A DNA stretch of 8,624 bases. Origin: Bacillota bacterium (GTDB lineage Bacteria > Bacillota > Clostridia > Clostridiales > Clostridiaceae). Positions 5,032 to 8,624 of this stretch are shown here, piece by piece (the stretch's first letter is position 1; each line of letters begins with the position of its first letter). The notes beneath the pieces were generated by a model, which worked only from the letters and a program-made list of their open reading frames with translations, was not told the DNA's origin and did no database searches. The stretch covers positions 1 through 8,624 of the forward strand of contig JAEZKY010000003.1 in the NCBI GenBank assembly GCA_023435985.1. The letters run 5' to 3'. The translations under genes were made by a program, and so were the position numbers.

Positions 5032-6858
5032 TTATTTTTTATTTCTGCTAATCATTCTTCTTCTTTCAGCACTATCTAAAACTCTTTTTCTCATCCTTAT
5101 ATTTTGCGGTGTAACTTCCACTAATTCGTCAGCATTTATAAATTCTAAACATTGCTCTAGAGACATTTCAACTGGTGGAGTTAATTTTAATGCATCGTCA
5201 GCACCTGATGATCTTGTATTAGTAAGTTTCTTCATTTTACATACATTAATTTCAAGATCCTCTGCTCTTGCAGAAACCCCAACAATCATACCACCATAAA
5301 CCGGAACACCAGCACCTATGAATAATTGACCTCTTTCTTGCGCACTATATAATCCATATGCTATTGAATCTCCTGCTTCAAATGAAACTATTGATCCTCT
5401 GCTTCTTCCTGGAATATCACCTTTGTATTTTTCATACGAATGGAATACGTGATTCATAATTCCATTACCTTTTGTATCAGTCATTAATTCACTTCTAAAT
5501 CCAATAAGACCTCTAGCTGGAACTGTGAATTCTAATCTTGTATATCCATTTACTGCAGATGTCATATTAACCATTTCTGCTTTTCTTGGTCCTAATTTTT
5601 CCATAACAGGTCCCATAAATTCTTCTGGAACATCAATTGTTAAATACTCAATTGGTTCTTCCTTATGACCATTTACTTCTCTGAATATAACATTTGCTTT
5701 TGAAACTTGGAATTCATATCCTTCTCTTCTCATTGTTTCAATAAGAACCGAAAGGTGAAGTTCTCCTCTTCCTGAAACTTCAAAACAATCTGGAGTAAGT
5801 TCTTTTACTCTTAAGCTTACATTGGTTTCAAGTTCTTTCATTAATCTATCTCTTAAATGTCTTGATGTTACAAACTCACCTTCTTGACCTGCAAATGGTG
5901 AATCATTAACCATAAAATTCATATTTAATGTTGGTTCATCTATTTCAAGGAATGGTAATGCTTCTGGCATTGATGAATCTGCTATAGTATCACCTATATT
6001 AGCATCAAGAACACCACTTACTGCAACTATATCTCCCATTGAAGCTTCTTCTGCTTCTTCTCTCTTTAATCCTTTGTACGTAAATATACTAGTTATTTTG
6101 TAATTAGAACATGATCCATCATTCTTTAACAAAGCGACTGTTTGATTTCTCTTTACTGTACCTCGATGTATCTTACCAATTGCAATTTTCCCAACAAATG
6201 CATTTGTATCTAGTGTACTAACAAGCATTTGAAGTGGTTCATCCATATATCCTTCTGGCGGTGCAACATATTTTAATATTGTTTCAAATATAGGAGTCAT
6301 ATCATTATTTTCATCATCTACATTATATTTTGCAAAACCTTCTCTTGCTGATGCATAAATAATTTGGAAATCTAATTGTTCATCATTAGCTCCAAGTTCT
6401 ACAAATAAGTCAAATACTTCATCAATAACGTCTGTTGGTCTAGCATTTGGTTTATCTATTTTGTTGATTATAACTATTGGCTTTAAACCTAATTCTAATG
6501 ATTTCTTTAAAACGAATTTAGTTTGTGGCATTGGTCCTTCATAAGAGTCAACAACAAGCAAAACTGAATCAACCATCTTAAGTACACGTTCAACTTCTCC
6601 ACCGAAATCAGCATGCCCTGGCGTATCTACTATATTTATTTTTATATCATTATAAATTACTGCAGTATTCTTTGAAAGAATTGTAATTCCTCTTTCTTTT
6701 TCTAAGTCATTAGAATCCATTACTCTTTCTTCTACTTTTTCATTAGCTCTAAATGTATGGCTTTGTTTTAATAAAGCATCTACTAAAGTTGTCTTACCAT
6801 GGTCAACGTGGGCTATGATAGCAATATTTCTTATGTCTTCTCTTTTAATTAATTCCAT
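5032..6858 (-). CDS. typA: Translational GTPase TypA/BipA
   Basis: Ribosome-binding GTPase of the EF-G/LepA superfamily, involved in large-subunit assembly and in adaptation to cold and other stresses. The 608-residue length matches the family. All GTP-binding motifs are intact: AHVDHGKT (16-23), switch I EKERGITI (53-60), DTPGHADF (78-85), NKID (132-135) and SAREG (170-174). The beta-barrel domain II begins near 200 (PLQMLVSTLD). EF-G-like domains III and V follow, with RGELHLSVLIETMRREGYEFQVSKP-like sequence and GPRKAEMVNM, then the family-specific C-terminal domain with ARGLIGFRSELMTDTKGNGIMNH and TNTRSSGADDALKLTPP. The start is well supported by GGAGG 7 nt before ATG. It is separated from the upstream RNase J gene by a terminator and a 316-bp gap, so it probably has its own promoter. 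No oddities were seen. Confidence 0.97.
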   Translation of the reverse strand: MELIKREDIRNIAIIAHVDHGKTTLVDALLKQSHTFRANEKVEERVMDSNDLEKERGITILSKNTAVIYNDIKINIVDTPGHADFGGEVERVLKMVDSVLLVVDSYEGPMPQTKFVLKKSLELGLKPIVIINKIDKPNARPTDVIDEVFDLFVELGANDEQLDFQIIYASAREGFAKYNVDDENNDMTPIFETILKYVAPPEGYMDEPLQMLVSTLDTNAFVGKIAIGKIHRGTVKRNQTVALLKNDGSCSNYKITSIFTYKGLKREEAEEASMGDIVAVSGVLDANIGDTIADSSMPEALPFLEIDEPTLNMNFMVNDSPFAGQEGEFVTSRHLRDRLMKELETNVSLRVKELTPDCFEVSGRGELHLSVLIETMRREGYEFQVSKANVIFREVNGHKEEPIEYLTIDVPEEFMGPVMEKLGPRKAEMVNMTSAVNGYTRLEFTVPARGLIGFRSELMTDTKGNGIMNHVFHSYEKYKGDIPGRSRGSIVSFEAGDSIAYGLYSAQERGQLFIGAGVPVYGGMIVGVSARAEDLEINVCKMKKLTNTRSSGADDALKLTPPVEMSLEQCLEFINADELVEVTPQNIRMRKRVLDSAERRRMISRNKK

Positions 6859-7174
6859 TATTATTCCTCCAAACAGTATTTAAACTGCTAATTTTTTTAT
6901 TAGTTTTTCTATAAATAAAATATAAATTAGTTAAAATTTAAGTATATGTTGTAATTTTTTTCTTATATCATTGTAATATAATACTTAACTTAAATTAATC
7001 ATTACTTCATGTAAACCTATAACTATTTTTCTCCAAAAGAAAATTGGACACTTAAAGTATCCAATTTCCTACACAACTATCTTAAATTTTACCCTTTTCA
7101 TCAGGAAAAGTCAAGTCCATTACAAACTAATTACGGAATTTACAACTAATAACCAAATATTAATTTAATATTCT
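6859..7174 (-). other. Intergenic region between RNase J and typA
   Basis: This 316-bp AT-rich gap carries the RNase J terminator (7069-7033) and the SD of typA just before 6858. A five-pair hairpin (GCAGT/ACTGT, about 6873-6888) sits immediately upstream of that SD. The typA promoter must lie in the middle part, but I only see partial -10 matches such as TATAAG and TATACT without a well-spaced -35. I found no coding frame or structured RNA worth calling in the rest. Confidence 0.6.
7033..7069 (-). terminator. Intrinsic terminator downstream of RNase J
   Basis: On the minus strand GAAATTGGATACT pairs with AGTGTCCAATTTTC around a TTA loop, giving about 13 pairs including wobbles. The run TTTTCTTTT overlaps and follows the descending arm. 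It lies about 105 nt after the RNase J stop codon. In the plus direction the stem is followed by CTACACAACT, without a T-run, so it serves leftward transcription and separates the RNase J transcript from typA. Confidence 0.8.
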
Positions 7175-8624
7175 TTAAAATTCCATAATTATTGGTAATA
7201 TCATAGGCTTTCTCTTAGTTTTTTCGTATAAGAATTCTCTAAGTTCATCTCTCATTTTAGACTTTAATGTTGCCCAATCAGTGATTTGTCTTTCTTCACA
7301 ATCTTTAAGCACTGACTTCACTATATCCCTCGCGTCATCCATAAGTCCTTCGGATTCTCTTACATATACAAATCCTCTTGAAATTATATCTGGTCCAGAT
7401 ACAACTTTACCAGTTTGCTTTTCCATTGTAATTACTATTGTTAAGATACCATCTTGTGAAAGATGTTTTCTATCTCTTAAGACAATATTCCCAACATCTC
7501 CAACGCCAAGTCCATCAACAAACACCTGCCCTGAGATAACTGTACCAGTTTTCTTTATATAATTTCGTGCAACTTCTATTACATCACCATTTTCAGGTAT
7601 AAGTAAATTTTTCTCTGAAAGACCGACTTCCATTGCTACTTCACCATGCTTCTTTAAATGTCTGTATTCTCCGTGAACCGGTATAAAAAATTTCGGTTTT
7701 ACTAGCGCTTGCATTAACTTCAACTCTTCTTGACATGCATGACCTGAAACATGAATTTTTTGCTCGGAACCATATATAACTTGAGCACCCTTCTTAAACA
7801 ACTGATTTACAACCTTTGAAACAAGTTTCTCATTTCCAGGTATTGGTGTTGCAGAAAGTATAACTGTATCTCCTGGTATAATATTAATTTTTCTATGTTC
7901 TGACGCTGCCATTCTTGCAAGCGCAGACATTGGTTCCCCTTGACTTCCAGTTGTTATTACTACAACCTTCTCATTTGGGTATTTTGAAATTTGATCTACA
8001 GGAATAAGAACATCTTGCCCTACATTGAGATATCCAAGTTCTATTGCCACCTGAACTATATTCTCCATACTTCTTCCAGATACAGCAACTTTTTTACCAT
8101 AAGCTTCCGCCGCTGTAATAATCTGTTGGATTCTATGAACATTAGATGCAAATGTAGCAACTATTATTCTACCCTTTGCTTTAGCAAAAAGCTGTAAAAA
8201 AGTTTCTCCAACAACTTTTTCCGTCATTGTATATCCTGGCCTTTCAACATTTGTCGAATCAGCCATCATAACTAAAACACCTTTTTTACCTAGCTCCGCT
8301 AATCTTCCAAAATCCATCATTTCCCCGTCTATTGGGGTATAATCAATCTTAAAATCTCCTGTGTGAAGTACAACTCCAAGTGGTGTATGAATCGCAATTG
8401 CAACTGAATCTGCAATTGAGTGATTCGTTTTTATAAATTCCACTGAAACGCTATCTAGTTTTATTATATCTTTTGGCTTAACTCTTACTAGTTCTGTTGA
8501 TGATAACAAACCGTGTTCCTTTAATTTTGTTTCAACTATACCTAGAGTAAGCTTAGTACCATAAACCGGAACATTTAATTGTCTTAATACATAAGGCAAT
8601 GCTCCTATATGATCTTCATGACCG
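7175..8624 (-). CDS. rnj: Ribonuclease J, N-terminus outside window
   Basis: RNase J is a metallo-beta-lactamase/beta-CASP ribonuclease with 5'-to-3' exonucleolytic and endonucleolytic activity, central to mRNA decay and rRNA processing in Firmicutes. The frame is open through the right window edge (482 residues visible) and begins within the zinc motif GHEDHIGALPYVLR, with HEDH encoded at 8620-8609. A TTG at 8599 is internal, not the start. Further conserved blocks are TNHSIADS, LHTGDFKID, MMADSTN, the beta-CASP segment with VATFASNVHRIQQI and TTGSQGEPMSALARMA, then VSGHACQEELKLM and FIPVHGEYRHLKKH. The C-terminal domain ends in KRKPMILPIIMEF. If HEDH lies near residue 76-79 as in B. subtilis J1 (from memory), the full protein would be about 555 residues, the usual length. 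Whether it is a J1 or J2 type cannot be decided from this window alone. Confidence 0.96.
   Translation of the reverse strand, partial: GHEDHIGALPYVLRQLNVPVYGTKLTLGIVETKLKEHGLLSSTELVRVKPKDIIKLDSVSVEFIKTNHSIADSVAIAIHTPLGVVLHTGDFKIDYTPIDGEMMDFGRLAELGKKGVLVMMADSTNVERPGYTMTEKVVGETFLQLFAKAKGRIIVATFASNVHRIQQIITAAEAYGKKVAVSGRSMENIVQVAIELGYLNVGQDVLIPVDQISKYPNEKVVVITTGSQGEPMSALARMAASEHRKINIIPGDTVILSATPIPGNEKLVSKVVNQLFKKGAQVIYGSEQKIHVSGHACQEELKLMQALVKPKFFIPVHGEYRHLKKHGEVAMEVGLSEKNLLIPENGDVIEVARNYIKKTGTVISGQVFVDGLGVGDVGNIVLRDRKHLSQDGILTIVITMEKQTGKVVSGPDIISRGFVYVRESEGLMDDARDIVKSVLKDCEERQITDWATLKSKMRDELREFLYEKTKRKPMILPIIMEF

Noticed and set aside
7281..8197. Plus-strand open frames opposite RNase J
   Set aside because: They overlap the conserved beta-CASP coding region in antisense and have no independent support.
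8597..8599. TTG at 8599 as the start of the RNase J gene
   Set aside because: The frame continues upstream through the GHEDHIGA zinc-binding motif to the window edge, so this codon is internal to a partial gene.
1..8624. Defence system, mobile element, CRISPR or toxin-antitoxin pair
   Set aside because: All coding space is filled by conserved housekeeping genes on one strand; no transposase, integrase, array-like repeats or paired small genes are visible.

Overview
The window is AT-rich low-GC Gram-positive DNA, with A/T-ending codons, purine-rich GGAGG ribosome sites and intergenic gaps that are almost pure A+T. Gene content (RNase J, TypA, MltG, a TrmR-type O-methyltransferase, a U32 'peptidase') fits a Clostridium-like Firmicute. 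Every gene lies on the minus strand, so transcription runs from the right end to the left end. I see no mobile element, tRNA, CRISPR array or sign of recent transfer.

Layout in transcription order: (1) 8624-7175, RNase J, lacking only about its first 70-75 residues, followed by an intrinsic terminator at 7069-7033. (2) A 316-bp gap, then typA (6858-5032), a ribosome-associated GTPase. (3) mltG (4928-3882), an endolytic murein transglycosylase, preceded by a palindrome and a candidate promoter. (4) trmR (3771-3127), a SAM-dependent tRNA wobble-uridine O-methyltransferase, then six bases later a U32-family gene (3120-1900) resembling the tRNA hydroxylation protein TrhP. From memory, mltG-trmR-trhP parallels the B. 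subtilis yrrL-yrrM-yrrN/yrrO cluster. (5) A 311-bp gap (1899-1589) holding a structured RNA that I read as a 6S RNA. (6) A class B penicillin-binding protein whose C-terminal end lies beyond position 1.

Functionally, trhP and trmR form one pathway: hydroxylation of U34 to ho5U, then methylation to mo5U, which broadens wobble decoding. MltG and the PBP act on peptidoglycan at the membrane. RNase J and TypA serve RNA turnover and ribosome assembly or stress adaptation.

The most interesting place is the 1583-1800 junction. The 6S-like RNA ends in a strong intrinsic terminator whose descending arm is also the Shine-Dalgarno sequence of the PBP gene. The terminator U-tract runs into the PBP start region, where the only well-placed start codon appears to be the rare AUU. 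PBP expression would therefore need read-through of the RNA terminator plus opening of the hairpin. The other genes look like ordinary conserved housekeeping genes.
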